Assembly: GCF_003635045.1 (NCBI RefSeq)
Contig: NZ_RBXT01000001.1
Span: forward strand, 1,240,001 to 1,304,000
Length of the DNA: 64,000 bases
Source of the DNA: Terracoccus luteus
GTDB taxonomy: Bacteria; Actinomycetota; Actinomycetes; Actinomycetales; Dermatophilaceae
Reading direction: 5' to 3'
Shown here: piece after piece, positions 10,279 to 18,841 of the stretch
Position numbering within the stretch: position 1 is the first letter of the stretch
Layout: each line of letters starts with the position of its first letter
Notes under the pieces: generated by a model
The model's database searches: none
Told to the model about the DNA's origin: nothing
The model's input: the letters and a program-made list of their open reading frames with translations, nothing else
Program-made: the position numbers and the translations under genes

Positions 10279-11370
10279 TCAGGCGGATGCCGACAGGGCG
10301 AGGGTCGCGCCGGTGACGACGACGACCGCGACGAGCAGCCCCGTCACGGCCAGGCGTGACACCGAGACCGTCAGCCCGGCCGAGCGGCACCGCTGGGCCC
10401 AGAGGATCGTCGCGAGCGACCCCCAGACCGTGACGATCGGCCCGGCGTTGACGCCGACGAGCAGCGCCGCCAGCCGCACGGGCGAGCTGTCGGCGGTGCC
10501 CTCGAGGGCGAGGTAGGCGGGCAGGTTGTTGATGCCGTTCGAGGTGAGCGCCCCGATGCCCGACAGGCGCAGCAGCTCGGCTGGCCCGCTGCCGGTGCCG
10601 ACGACGCTCGTCAGCCACGGCCCCAGCCCGAACCCCAGGGCGAGGTCGACGACGACGAAGAGCACCGCGACGCCGACCGCGGCCTTCCACGGCACCGACA
10701 CCCGGCGCAGCAGGGCGGGGGAGCGCCACGCCGTCACCGCGACGAGCACCACGGCCGCGATCCCCGCCGGCCACGCCGGCGTGATGCCGGCGACGAAGGC
10801 AGGGCCGAGCGCCGCGGCCACCACGGCCGCAGCGACCACGAGCAGGCGGTCGTGCGGCTCCGGCCGGCCGGGCTTCTCGTAGCGCCCACGCAGCTCACGG
10901 CGGTGCAGCAGCCACACGAGGGCGACGGTCAGCACGATGGCCGTCAGCGCCGGCGCCCACATGAGCGAGAGGTAGTCGGTGACCGACAGGCCGAGCGCGT
11001 CGAAGCGGTGGAGGGCGAGCAGGTTCGTGAGGTTGGAGACCGGCAGCAGCAGGGAGGCCGTGTTGGCCAGCCACAGCGTCGTCATGGCGAACGGCAGCGG
11101 TGAGACCCCGACCTGACCGGCGACGGCGATGGCCACCGGGGTGAGCAGCACGGCGGTGGTGTCGAGGCTGAGCAGGATGGTGCAGACGCACGCGAGCACG
11201 ACGACGAGCAGCCACAGCACGAAGGTGCGGCCGCGGGCCACTCGCGCGGCGAGGTGGGCCGCCTCGTCGAAGAGCCCCACGAGGTCGCAGATCTCGGCGA
11301 CGACGGTGATGAAGACGAGGAACAGCAGCACCGGCACGACCCGGTCGGCGAGGGCGGCGAGGTCGGTCAC
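10279..11370 (-). CDS. ArsB/SLC13-like ion permease
   Basis: Integral membrane protein of 363 residues with about ten hydrophobic spans and little soluble sequence. TTAVLLTPVAI near residue 55, NTASLLLPVSNLTNLL near 90 and the C-terminal TSNGINNLPAYLAL resemble the two re-entrant substrate motifs of the ion transporter superfamily (ArsB, NhaD, CitM). The substrate is not predictable. Its GTG start overlaps the yaaA stop as GTGA, so it is translated with yaaA; that link might mean metal or oxidative-stress export, but this is inference. Confidence 0.82.
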   Translation of the reverse strand: MTDLAALADRVVPVLLFLVFITVVAEICDLVGLFDEAAHLAARVARGRTFVLWLLVVVLACVCTILLSLDTTAVLLTPVAIAVAGQVGVSPLPFAMTTLWLANTASLLLPVSNLTNLLALHRFDALGLSVTDYLSLMWAPALTAIVLTVALVWLLHRRELRGRYEKPGRPEPHDRLLVVAAAVVAAALGPAFVAGITPAWPAGIAAVVLVAVTAWRSPALLRRVSVPWKAAVGVAVLFVVVDLALGFGLGPWLTSVVGTGSGPAELLRLSGIGALTSNGINNLPAYLALEGTADSSPVRLAALLVGVNAGPIVTVWGSLATILWAQRCRSAGLTVSVSRLAVTGLLVAVVVVTGATLALSASA

Positions 11371-12137
11371 GACGAGTGCGCCCCGGCCCTGCTCTGGTCG
11401 GCCACCGACAGCACCCACGGCCCACCGGGCCGCACCGGCTCGGCGAGGTCGACGCCGAACCTCTGACCGAGCCGCTCGGCCAGCGCGGTCGGGGTGCGCG
11501 GTGCCTCGGCCGACACGAGCTCTCGTGCGACGAGGCCGCGGGTGAACTTCGCCAGGTGCGACGCGCCCGGCACCGCCACCTGCACCCACGCCGCCGCGCG
11601 GTCGCCCGTCGGGCGCCACAGCGACGCATAGGTCGACGAGCGGCAGTCGACGACGAGCTCGCGAGGGCGCACCACGGCATCCAGCACGGGGGCGAGCAGG
11701 GGACGCCACTCGCGCGTCAGCAGCCCGACGCCCTCGACCTCGGCGCAGACGTTCACCCGGTAGGCGGGGATGCGGTCGGTGAGGCGCAGTGCGCCGAAGA
11801 GGGCCGACACGACGACGACCGACCGCGCGGCACGGCGCTTGGCCGCGGCGTCGAGGGAGGCGACGTCGAAGGCGCCGTAGAGCACCCCGGAGTAGACGGC
11901 GGATGCCGGCCCACTCGGCGCCGTACGCAGTCGGGTGTTGCGCTCGAGGTCGCCCACGAGGTTGGGGTTGACCCCGATGACCTCGTGACCCTCGGGCTCG
12001 CCGCTGGCCCGGGCGACGACCTCGATCAGGTCGTCGCGCATCGGCGTCAGCTCCGGGAACGAAAGCGATCCGAGGTCGAGGGGGCGGCCTCGTCGGGCCG
12101 CGGTCTTGCCCTCGGAGGGCGGCAGGAGGATGAGCAC
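11367..12137 (-). CDS. yaaA: YaaA family peroxide-stress protein
   Basis: 256 residues, the usual size of YaaA/DUF328 (E. coli 258). The N-terminal LILLPPSEGKT and the internal YSGVLYGAFD, LFGALRLTDRIPAYR and DCRSSTYAS motifs are characteristic. In E. coli the protein lowers damage from peroxide by limiting free intracellular iron. GTG 12137 gives the canonical N-terminus, and TAGGCT lies 7 nt upstream, implying a leaderless message. First gene of a two-gene unit with the permease; divergent from the RNB ribonuclease gene. Confidence 0.93.
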   Translation of the reverse strand: MLILLPPSEGKTAARRGRPLDLGSLSFPELTPMRDDLIEVVARASGEPEGHEVIGVNPNLVGDLERNTRLRTAPSGPASAVYSGVLYGAFDVASLDAAAKRRAARSVVVVSALFGALRLTDRIPAYRVNVCAEVEGVGLLTREWRPLLAPVLDAVVRPRELVVDCRSSTYASLWRPTGDRAAAWVQVAVPGASHLAKFTRGLVARELVSAEAPRTPTALAERLGQRFGVDLAEPVRPGGPWVLSVADQSRAGAHSS

Positions 12138-12144
12138 GGCGGCC

Positions 12145-12150
12145 AGCCTA
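12145..12150 (-). promoter_or_regulatory. -10 box of yaaA
   Basis: TAGGCT on the minus strand, 7 nt before the GTG start; leaderless arrangement. Confidence 0.55.
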
Positions 12151-12197
12151 TGCAGGCGGCGACACGGCGCGCACCGACGGCTCGCAGCCTGCGTGCG

Positions 12198-12203
12198 TAG
12201 GGT
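12198..12203 (+). promoter_or_regulatory. -10 box of the RNB ribonuclease gene
   Basis: TAGGGT followed by exactly six bases and the ATG at 12210, without a Shine-Dalgarno; leaderless arrangement. Confidence 0.6.
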
Positions 12204-12209
12204 GGCGCC

Positions 12210-13649
12210 ATGGCCCAGCGCAGAGTCGTCCTCCTCCCGAACGCCACCGAGAACGAGCTCACCGCGGCGCTGGTGGCCCGGTTCGAGGCGGTCCGCGAGC
12301 AGTTCGGTGTCGTGGTGCCCTTCCCGGCCGACGTCGTCGCCGAGGCGGAGGTGGCGGCCGGGACCGCCGAGCTGCCCGACCGCGACGAGACGGCCCTGCC
12401 GTTCATCACCATCGACCCGCCCGGCTCGATGGACCTCGACCAGGCCATGCACCTGCAGCGGGGCGAGAACGGCGGCTACCGGGTGCGGTACGCGATCGCC
12501 GACGTGCCCGCCTTCGTGCGTCCCGGCGGCGCGGTCGACACCGAGGCGCGCACGCGCGGGCAGACGGTGTACTGCCCCGACGTGCGGGCGCAGCTTCACC
12601 CGAGCGAGCTGAGCGAGGGGGCCGCCAGCCTGCTGCCCGACCAGGTTCGCCCGGCGTTCGTCTGGGACATCGCGCTCGACGAGGCGGGGGAGTCGACCTC
12701 GGCGACGGTCTACCGCGCGATGGTGCGCAGCGTGCACCGCTACGACTACGACGAGGTGCAGCACCTCGTCGACGACGGCGTCGCCGACGAGGTGCTGCTG
12801 CTGCTCCGCGAGATCGGGCAGAAGCGCGTCGAGGCCGAGCGGCGCCGGGGTGGCGCGTCGTTGCCCATGCCGGAGCAGGTCGTCTCGGGTGACGGCGACG
12901 CGGGGTTCTCGGTGTCGTTCCGGCCCGTCGTCGACTCGGAGGACTGGAACGCGCAGATCTCCCTGCTCACCGGAATCGCCGCCGCCGAGATGATGATCGA
13001 GGGCCGGGTCGGGATCCTGCGCACGATGCCGCCGCCCGAGAAGGATGCCGTGCGCCGCTTCCGTCGCCAGGCCACCGCCGCGGGCGTGCCGTGGCCGGAG
13101 GGGCAGCCGTACGGCGAGTTCCTGCGCACGCTCGACCGCACGAACCCGCGTCACCTCGCCCTCATCCACGAGGCGACGAGCCTCTTCCGCGGGGCGACGT
13201 ACACGCCGTTCGACGGCGAGGTCCCCGAGCAGCGCGAGCACGCCGCCGTCGCGAGCGTCTACGCGCACGTGACCGCCCCCTTGCGGCGCCTCGTCGACCG
13301 CTTCGGCCTCGTCGTGTGTGAGTCGCTCGCCTCCGGTTCGCCTGTGCCGCAATGGGTTCGCGACGCTCTGCCGACTCTCCCCGAGATCATGGCCAGCTCG
13401 GACCGGGTCGCCAACGGGGTGGGCCGGGCGTGCACCGACGCCGTCGAGGTGGCCGAGCTCGTCGGCATCGTCGGGCGCACCGTCGACGGCGTCGTCGTCG
13501 ACGAGAGCGAGAAGGGTGTCAGCGTGCAGCTGACCGAGCTCGGCATCGTCGCGAAGGCGACGGGCACGGCGGATGCCGGGTCGACCGTCCGCGTGCGCGT
13601 CGACGCCGCGGACGTGGCCGCCGGCACCGCCACCCTGACGCTGGTCTGA
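12210..13649 (+). CDS. RNB-domain 3'-5' exoribonuclease
   Basis: RNase II/R-type catalytic protein, 479 residues. ITIDPPGSMDLDQA near residues 70-83 holds the metal-binding Asp cluster, followed by YAIADVPAFV and SLLTGIAAAEMM. APLRRLVDRFGL is the typical C-terminal part of the RNB barrel. It lacks the N-terminal cold-shock domains of RNase R and a clear S1 domain; only a short beta-rich tail (about 425-479) follows, so it is a compact actinobacterial type. Likely role: degradation of unstructured RNA. It is divergent from yaaA. Confidence 0.92.
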   Translation: MAQRRVVLLPNATENELTAALVARFEAVREQFGVVVPFPADVVAEAEVAAGTAELPDRDETALPFITIDPPGSMDLDQAMHLQRGENGGYRVRYAIADVPAFVRPGGAVDTEARTRGQTVYCPDVRAQLHPSELSEGAASLLPDQVRPAFVWDIALDEAGESTSATVYRAMVRSVHRYDYDEVQHLVDDGVADEVLLLLREIGQKRVEAERRRGGASLPMPEQVVSGDGDAGFSVSFRPVVDSEDWNAQISLLTGIAAAEMMIEGRVGILRTMPPPEKDAVRRFRRQATAAGVPWPEGQPYGEFLRTLDRTNPRHLALIHEATSLFRGATYTPFDGEVPEQREHAAVASVYAHVTAPLRRLVDRFGLVVCESLASGSPVPQWVRDALPTLPEIMASSDRVANGVGRACTDAVEVAELVGIVGRTVDGVVVDESEKGVSVQLTELGIVAKATGTADAGSTVRVRVDAADVAAGTATLTLV

Positions 13650-13690
13650 GGCGCCACTTGCGCGCCTGGGGTGACGGGCGCCCCGCTGCG

Positions 13691-14548
13691 TCAACGCGGG
13701 GCGGTGACTGACGGGGCCGTTCCCGTCGCCGGGGTGGTCGGTGCCACGGAAGTCGCGGTCGCCGACGGGGTCGTCCCGGCGGAGGAGGCGGCGGCTGTGG
13801 GCGTGGCCCCGGCGGAGGGCACCGACGATCCGGCGCTCGTGCCGCCGGCGGCAGACGACGCCGCGGGAGTGGGCGCCCCGGTCGGCGCGGTGGCGCCCTG
13901 CTCCGGGGTGGGGCTGCTGCCGGTGGGCGACAGCTGTGTCGTCGCGGTCGTACCCCTGGCGGTCTGACCGGCGGTCTCGTGCGCGCCGTCTGAGCTCTGG
14001 GTGTCTGTCGCCGCGGTGTCCGTCTCGCCCGACGCGGGCGCCGTCTGCGACCCGGTCGAGTGCTGCGCCCCGGAGTGCCCGGAGGACGCGGAGCGGCCGC
14101 CGAGGTCGGTGCCCGTCACCGACGCACCGGTCGTCAGCTGCAGACCGATGAGAATCGCCGTCGCCACGGCGAAGAGCAGCACGGCCGCAAGCAGGACGCG
14201 ACGCGTGCGGGCTCCGGGAGCGACAGCCTGCCCACCGGCATCCGGTACCGACGGTGCATCACCGTGCGAACTGGACTGTAGCGTCGGTGAATCGGCGCGC
14301 AGCCGACGGACGGCGTGACCGGCGCGTTGCAGTGAGCCGGTGTAGACGCTCGTCGCGAAGGCGGAGACGACACTGCCGACGGCGGCGCCCGCGATCGTGC
14401 CGACGACTCCGAGCTTCGAGCCGAGGAAGGCGGCGGTGGCGGCGGCCATCGAGCCGCCCAGCACCTGCGTCAGCGACGGGTCGACGAGGCGTGGCCGATC
14501 GCGGGTGACGTCGGGCGGCGACCCCTCGGCAGGGTCGGGGGACGGCAC
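13691..14548 (-). CDS. Membrane protein with Ser/Thr/Ala/Pro-rich exterior; 5' end disturbed by a 20-bp duplication
   Basis: Unknown function. The segment TQVLGGSMAAATAAFLGSKLG...AVGSVVSAFATSVYTGSLQRAG is a Gly/Ala-rich hydrophobic hairpin found in many actinobacterial hypothetical proteins. A clear transmembrane helix follows (RRVLLAAVLLFAVATAILIG), then about 140 residues of Ser, Thr, Ala, Gly and Pro, probably extracellular. ATG 14616, with AGGA upstream, would be the natural start, but a tandem 20-bp duplication shifts it out of frame after 20 codons. Removing one copy restores a continuous N-terminus. As it stands the gene can start only at GTG 14548 (285 residues) or elsewhere in this frame. 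Confidence 0.6.
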   Translation of the reverse strand: MPSPDPAEGSPPDVTRDRPRLVDPSLTQVLGGSMAAATAAFLGSKLGVVGTIAGAAVGSVVSAFATSVYTGSLQRAGHAVRRLRADSPTLQSSSHGDAPSVPDAGGQAVAPGARTRRVLLAAVLLFAVATAILIGLQLTTGASVTGTDLGGRSASSGHSGAQHSTGSQTAPASGETDTAATDTQSSDGAHETAGQTARGTTATTQLSPTGSSPTPEQGATAPTGAPTPAASSAAGGTSAGSSVPSAGATPTAAASSAGTTPSATATSVAPTTPATGTAPSVTAPR

Positions 14549-14550
14549 GG

Positions 14551-14595
14551 CGGTCAGTCGCGGGTCGGTGCGGTCAGTCGCGGGTCGGTGCGGTC
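14551..14595. repeat. 20-bp tandem duplication (2.25 copies)
   Basis: The unit CGGTCAGTCGCGGGTCGGTG occupies 14551-14570 and 14571-14590, with five further matching bases. Because 20 is not a multiple of three, it breaks the frame between ATG 14616 and the body of the adjacent membrane-protein gene. Confidence 0.9.
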
Positions 14596-14727
14596 GTCGG
14601 TGAGTGTCGGGCTCATGGGTCCTGACGGGTCTCGGGAGCAGGTCGGGCGGCCGCTGCTCCGAGGCCACGAAGGGACGACGATCGGCGCACCCACATCGTT
14701 GGCGACGACGCTGATGTGTGGCGCGCG

Positions 14728-15564
14728 TCACGTCATCTGGTCGTAGTCCGTTTCGGGGCTTGGGCCGGTGTCGACGGTGGGCAGGGCGCGTGCCGCTCTC
14801 CAGCGCCTCATGGCGACGCTGCGCTCTGTCCTGTTGAGCAGCCGAGCGACGGACTCCACCGAGCCCGAGTGGAGGACTGCGTCCTCCGCGTCCGTCCACA
14901 GCTTGCGAGGCGCCCCGAAGCGTCGCCCGGGCGGCGGCCGCCACCCGGCCACCTGACTGGCAGACGCACGCTTGCGCGGGATCGAGATGTCCTGCTCGCT
15001 CCAGCAGTAGGCCGCCAACATCGCGGCCGGCTCGTTCGCGACCATGACGTTGAAGACCGCGTCACGCGTGTTGCGGCCACAACGCCGCCGCGCACCCGTG
15101 ACCCTCTCGATCTCGCTCTCGACGTGTCGAGCCATCGCCTCGCTGGCCGTGATGAACGAGACGAAGGGATAGCCCCGGGCGGTGATCCCCACCGAACCGT
15201 CGCCGTCGAGCAGGCCCCTGAGATAGTCGCGGGACGAAACGAGGGACTGGTCCACGGGCGCCGTCGTCCGCGCCTTGCGTCCCGGTGGAAGCCCGAGGGT
15301 GGAGAGCTCGCGCCGGACCGACTGGTTGAAGAACGCGAGCGTCGCCGTCGAGGACGCCGACGAGAAGTTGGTTTCTCGCGTCCTCAGCCGGAGGGAGGAA
15401 TAGCACGGCACATGAGGCTGAAGAGCCTGCAGGACTGCGAGGTCCCGTACCGCGAGCTCGATGGAGACCTTGCCCTTGCCGTCGAGCGAACCGTGGTGCG
15501 ACCCGTCGGTCTGAAGCAGGCCGAGGAGGTAGGAGATGGCGGGTACCTGCGGATCCAGCAGCAT
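14728..15564 (-). CDS. Free-standing LAGLIDADG endonuclease-like protein with Myb/SANT-like tail
   Basis: 278 residues with two LAGLIDADG-type motifs: YLLGLLQTDGSHHG near residue 12 and YLRGLLDGDGSVG near residue 114. Both keep the last Asp, the catalytic position in active homing endonucleases. The tail LWTDAEDAVLHSG...VARLLNRTERSVAMRRWRAAR resembles a Myb/SANT helix-turn-helix, probably for DNA recognition. It is not inside an intron or intein; it lies divergently 78 bp from rnpB. TAGCGT 6 nt before the ATG gives a leaderless promoter. It could be a mobile endonuclease or, like WhiA, a LAGLIDADG-derived regulator. Confidence 0.75.
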   Translation of the reverse strand: MLLDPQVPAISYLLGLLQTDGSHHGSLDGKGKVSIELAVRDLAVLQALQPHVPCYSSLRLRTRETNFSSASSTATLAFFNQSVRRELSTLGLPPGRKARTTAPVDQSLVSSRDYLRGLLDGDGSVGITARGYPFVSFITASEAMARHVESEIERVTGARRRCGRNTRDAVFNVMVANEPAAMLAAYCWSEQDISIPRKRASASQVAGWRPPPGRRFGAPRKLWTDAEDAVLHSGSVESVARLLNRTERSVAMRRWRAARALPTVDTGPSPETDYDQMT

Positions 15565-15570
15565 CTTCGG

Positions 15571-15576
15571 ACGCTA
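15571..15576 (-). promoter_or_regulatory. -10 box of the LAGLIDADG gene
   Basis: TAGCGT on the minus strand, six bases before the ATG at 15564; no Shine-Dalgarno. Confidence 0.55.
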
Positions 15577-15630
15577 GCGCCGAGCACCGACAGCGGCTCG
15601 ACGGTGGCGGCCGGCCGGCATCCGAGGCCC

Positions 15631-15636
15631 TATGCT
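15631..15636 (+). promoter_or_regulatory. -10 box of rnpB
   Basis: TATGCT ends 6 nt before the 5' strand of the P1 helix, the position expected for a -10 box of the RNase P RNA gene. No clear -35 hexamer is visible. Confidence 0.6.
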
Positions 15637-15642
15637 GGGCGA

Positions 15643-16041
15643 CGGATGAGTCGGCCAGACGGTCGCGTCAGGGCTTCGGCCCTGCCGAGGAACGTCCGGG
15701 CTCCATAGGGCAGGGTGGTGGCCAACAGCCACCCGGGGTGACCCGCGGGACAGTGCCACAGAGAACAGACCGCCGGCTGCTTGCAGCCGGTAAGGGTGAA
15801 ACGGTGGTGTAAGAGACCACCAGCGCTCCGGGCGACCGGAGCGGCTCGGTAAACCCCACCCGGAGCAAGTCCAGACAGCGCATGCACGACGCCTCGGCGT
15901 CAGGGAGACCGGCCCGGTCGAGTGCGCGGGTAGGACGCTGGAGCCGGTCAGCAATGGCCGGCCGAGATGGATGACCGTCACTGCACCAACGTCGGCAACG
16001 ACGGTGCGGGACAGAACCCGGCGTACCGGCCGACTCATCCG
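15643..16041 (+). ncRNA. rnpB: RNase P RNA (bacterial type A)
   Basis: Catalytic RNA that matures tRNA 5' ends. The ends pair as a perfect 14-bp P1 helix (15643-15656 with 16028-16041). Conserved blocks appear in order: GAGGAACGTCCGGGCTCC at the start, ACAGAGAACAGACC, GGGTGAAACGGTGGTGTAAG, GGTAAACCCCACCCGGAGCA, and AGAACCCGGCGTACCGGCC before the 3' P1 strand. About 399 nt, the usual actinobacterial length. Ends are set from P1 and may be off by a few bases. Confidence 0.96.
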
Positions 16042-16245
16042 TTCACCCGGCCGTGACGGGGCGGTCGGTGATGACGTCAGCCGCGCTTCGGAGGGGCCCC
16101 CGGGCGAGACCCTGCACCTCGTGTCGCTCGCCTGAACGGCGACCCGCAAGCTGCAGGTGAGCGTCGGGGCCGGGTTTCGCCAAAGGCGCCGCAGGTTCCG
16201 CTCGGCCCTGTCATGGTCGGAGGACGAGCGGCCGAGAGGGGCGTC

Positions 16246-16554
16246 ATGGCCGGGGAGAACTGGGCGGAGAGCCTGATGACGGAATCGGCCAAAGCCGCTT
16301 TCGGTGTCACCGGTTCGATCTTCGGGGTCATCGGTGGCCTCATCACCACCCGACTTCCGCAGGGTCGAGCGTGTGCGTCGGGCTTCGTCGACGCCGCCAC
16401 CCCGTGCGGGATGAGCCTCATCGGGAAGGTCGATGTGCCTCTGACGGGATGGATGCCTTGGGGTGCGGCGGCCGCCTTTCTCGGCTTCCTGGGAGTCCTG
16501 ACCGGTCTGCTCGTGGGCGGCGTGGGTTACCTGTTGATGAGCGACAGGAAGTGA
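16246..16554 (+). CDS. Small two-span membrane protein, unknown
   Basis: 102 residues starting MAGENWAESLMTES. Two hydrophobic stretches are visible: AAFGVTGSIFGVIGGLITT (about 15-33) and a longer Gly-rich one, AAAAFLGFLGVLTGLLVGGV (about 75-95). A short loop with two Cys (CASGF, TPCGM) lies between. AGAGGGG precedes the ATG at 16246 by 5 nt, which is why I prefer it to ATG 16213. I do not recognise a family. Coding is supported by the SD, hydrophobicity and third-position G+C. Confidence 0.6.
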   Translation: MAGENWAESLMTESAKAAFGVTGSIFGVIGGLITTRLPQGRACASGFVDAATPCGMSLIGKVDVPLTGWMPWGAAAAFLGFLGVLTGLLVGGVGYLLMSDRK

Positions 16555-16746
16555 CTCGCACTCCCTGTCGACTGACGCCTCCTCGACTCGGGGCCCACGC
16601 GATGACCGTCGTGCGGGGCTGATGCGGTCGTGCCTCAGGCGGGTCCTCAGCTCGAGGGCGCCCCGAACCGGCGCCGGTATCAGCGACGGACCGGCCGACC
16701 TCTGACGTGAGCCGGGGGAGACCCGGCGCGGTCACGGGAGGCCACC

Positions 16747-17724
16747 ATGCCGGAGACGTTCCAGCGCACCCTGTTCGACACCTACCGCACCCTGCGCGTC
16801 GCCATGGTGCCGTTGCTGCTCATGCTCGTCGTGTCGACGGGACTCGAGTCGACGCGCGGTCAGGACTGTCTGCTCGGCTCGATCAGCGCCTACTTCCACA
16901 CGCCGGTGCGCGGGGCGTTCGTCTTCTCGCTCGCAGCACTCGGCGCGTGCCTCATCGCCTACAAGGGCAACGACGCCGTCGAGAACGTGCTGCTCGACTT
17001 CGCCGGCTTCATGGCGTGGCTCGTCGCCCTCGTACCGACCACCGTCGACGACAGCTGCCCCGGCAAGTACGCGGGCCTCGTGGCCGACGCCAACACCGCC
17101 GACGCCGTCCGCAACAACGTCCTCTCGCTGGTCACCGTGTCGGTCGTCTTCCTCGTGCTGTACCGGCTCATGCCGCGCCAGGGGCGCGCCGCCGCCACGG
17201 CCGCCGGAGGTCAGCGCCGCACGGCGCGAGTTCTCGGAACCCTCTGCGGCGCAGTCGTTCTCGCGCAGCTGGGCATGTTTGTCTTCTGGCCGTCGACCTT
17301 CAAGGACGTCGCCCACGGCATCTCAGCCTCGACCATGGTGCTCGGCGTTCTCGGCGTCATGGTCGCCAACGCCGTCGGCTTCGCGCGCGCCGAGCAGCGC
17401 ACCCACGGTGAAGGGGCCGGTCGGCCGTGGCGCAACCGCTACGGCGTCACGGCCGCCGCGACACTCGTCATCCTGGTCGCCACCCTCGCCTGGCTGCCGT
17501 GGCGGTCGCACCTCATCCTCGCCGCCGAGCTCGTCGTCGTGACCGGCTTCGGCCTCTTCTGGCTCATGCAGACCCACGAGCTGTGCGCCTTCGCCACCCG
17601 CGACCAGAAGACCCGTGCCGTCGTCGCCCAGGGTCAGGATGCCAGCGCACCTCGGCCCGTCGAACCGCCCCCCGTCGCACCGGATGCCGTCGTGGCCGGG
17701 CGGGGCGCGTCCGTCACCCCGTGA
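16747..17724 (+). CDS. Conserved multi-span membrane protein, unknown
   Basis: 325 residues with about eight hydrophobic segments and a Pro-rich cytoplasm-like tail. SISAYFHTPVRGAFVFSLAALGACLIAYKG near residue 45 is a motif I associate with uncharacterised actinobacterial membrane proteins; no enzyme motif is recognised. ATG 16747 follows GGGAGG closely. The 3' end overlaps the convergent FUSC-type gene by 11 bases. Function unknown. Confidence 0.8.
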   Translation: MPETFQRTLFDTYRTLRVAMVPLLLMLVVSTGLESTRGQDCLLGSISAYFHTPVRGAFVFSLAALGACLIAYKGNDAVENVLLDFAGFMAWLVALVPTTVDDSCPGKYAGLVADANTADAVRNNVLSLVTVSVVFLVLYRLMPRQGRAAATAAGGQRRTARVLGTLCGAVVLAQLGMFVFWPSTFKDVAHGISASTMVLGVLGVMVANAVGFARAEQRTHGEGAGRPWRNRYGVTAAATLVILVATLAWLPWRSHLILAAELVVVTGFGLFWLMQTHELCAFATRDQKTRAVVAQGQDASAPRPVEPPPVAPDAVVAGRGASVTP

Positions 17725-18784
17725 CGCGCCCCGCCCGGCGGTCCGGTACGACGAGCAGAGCCACCGCGCCGACGGCCGCACCCAGCACCGTCTCGAGCAG
17801 GCGGTCCTCGAGCAACGGCCGCACCGGGGCCGGGTGCACGAGCTGGCCCATCATGAGGGCCAGCGGCGTGATGAAGAGCAGGGCCACGGCGTAGTTGCGC
17901 CCGACGACGAGCTCGGTCAGCACCTGCAGCCCGACGATGACGAGCACGGCGACGACGCCCCGCGGCCCCCACAGCAGGACCGGCGCGGCGACGGCCAGCC
18001 CCAGCAGGGTGCCGACCACGCGCTGCAGCCCGCGGGCCAGACGTGAGCTGAGGTCAGGCCCCGACAGCACGGTGACGGCGGCGACCATCGCCCAGTACGG
18101 GTGCACCCACCCGACGGCGGTGGCCACCGCACCGGCGACCCCGAGCGCGACGACGTGGCGCACGAGGTGGGTCGCCGCCCCCGGGGCCGACCACGCGTCG
18201 GCGAAGTGCGGCGAGGGCAGGTGGGGGCGGCCCCACGGCTCACGTCGCGCCACCCCGCCCAGGTGCGAGACGACCAGCGAGAAGAGCACGGACAGCGCGG
18301 CGACACCGGCTGCCACCGGGACCGTCGTCAGGCCCGCCGGCACCGTCGCGCAGACGGCGAAGGCGAAGACGAGGAACAGCGGGCCCGGTGGGTGCCAGCG
18401 GTAGGCGTCGGACGCCAGCGACCCGGCTGCTCCGAGCAGGGCCCCGAGCAGCACGACGAGCCAGCGCGTGCCGGGCGCGGCCGAGGCGGCGACGCCCAGC
18501 GTGACTGCGACAGTGAGGAACCCGCCGGCCACCACCTGCATGCCGGCTCGCTGCCGTCGACCGTGCTGGCGACCGTACAGCGACGTGAAGGCCCCGAACG
18601 CGGCGTACGGCGTCAGCTCGAGCCGACCCGCCAGGGTGAGCACGAGCAGGGGGACGAGAACCGAGACCCCGGCCCGCAGCGCGACCCGGTGGGCGCCGCG
18701 GTACGGCCCCCACCCGAGCAGCGACCGCCACGGCGAGGGAGTCGGACCGGGTCGGGATGCAGGTGGGGCGGCGTTCATCGGCAT
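17714..18784 (-). CDS. FUSC-type membrane protein (putative aromatic-acid or toxin exporter)
   Basis: 356 residues in two repeated halves: several membrane spans, a soluble middle (about 195-225), then more spans. LTPYAAFGAFTSLYGR in the first half and VHPYWAMVAAVTVLSGPD in the second resemble the paired motifs of FUSC/YccC-like proteins. The second half has GLQRVVGTLLGL, typical of this fold. The substrate is unknown. ATG 18784 and ATG 18778 are two codons apart; TATCGT lies 8 nt before the second, so 18778 may be the true start. Confidence 0.82.
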   Translation of the reverse strand: MPMNAAPPASRPGPTPSPWRSLLGWGPYRGAHRVALRAGVSVLVPLLVLTLAGRLELTPYAAFGAFTSLYGRQHGRRQRAGMQVVAGGFLTVAVTLGVAASAAPGTRWLVVLLGALLGAAGSLASDAYRWHPPGPLFLVFAFAVCATVPAGLTTVPVAAGVAALSVLFSLVVSHLGGVARREPWGRPHLPSPHFADAWSAPGAATHLVRHVVALGVAGAVATAVGWVHPYWAMVAAVTVLSGPDLSSRLARGLQRVVGTLLGLAVAAPVLLWGPRGVVAVLVIVGLQVLTELVVGRNYAVALLFITPLALMMGQLVHPAPVRPLLEDRLLETVLGAAVGAVALLVVPDRRAGRVTG

Positions 18785-18841
18785 CCACGATAGGACGCGG
18801 GCGCCGCGGCCGCCGACGCGTCCACACCGCTCAGGGCACCG

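Noticed and set aside
14617-14944. N-terminal extension of the Ser/Thr-rich membrane protein to 14944
   Set aside because: The extra residues are Arg/His-rich shadow sequence opposite non-coding DNA and the LAGLIDADG gene end.
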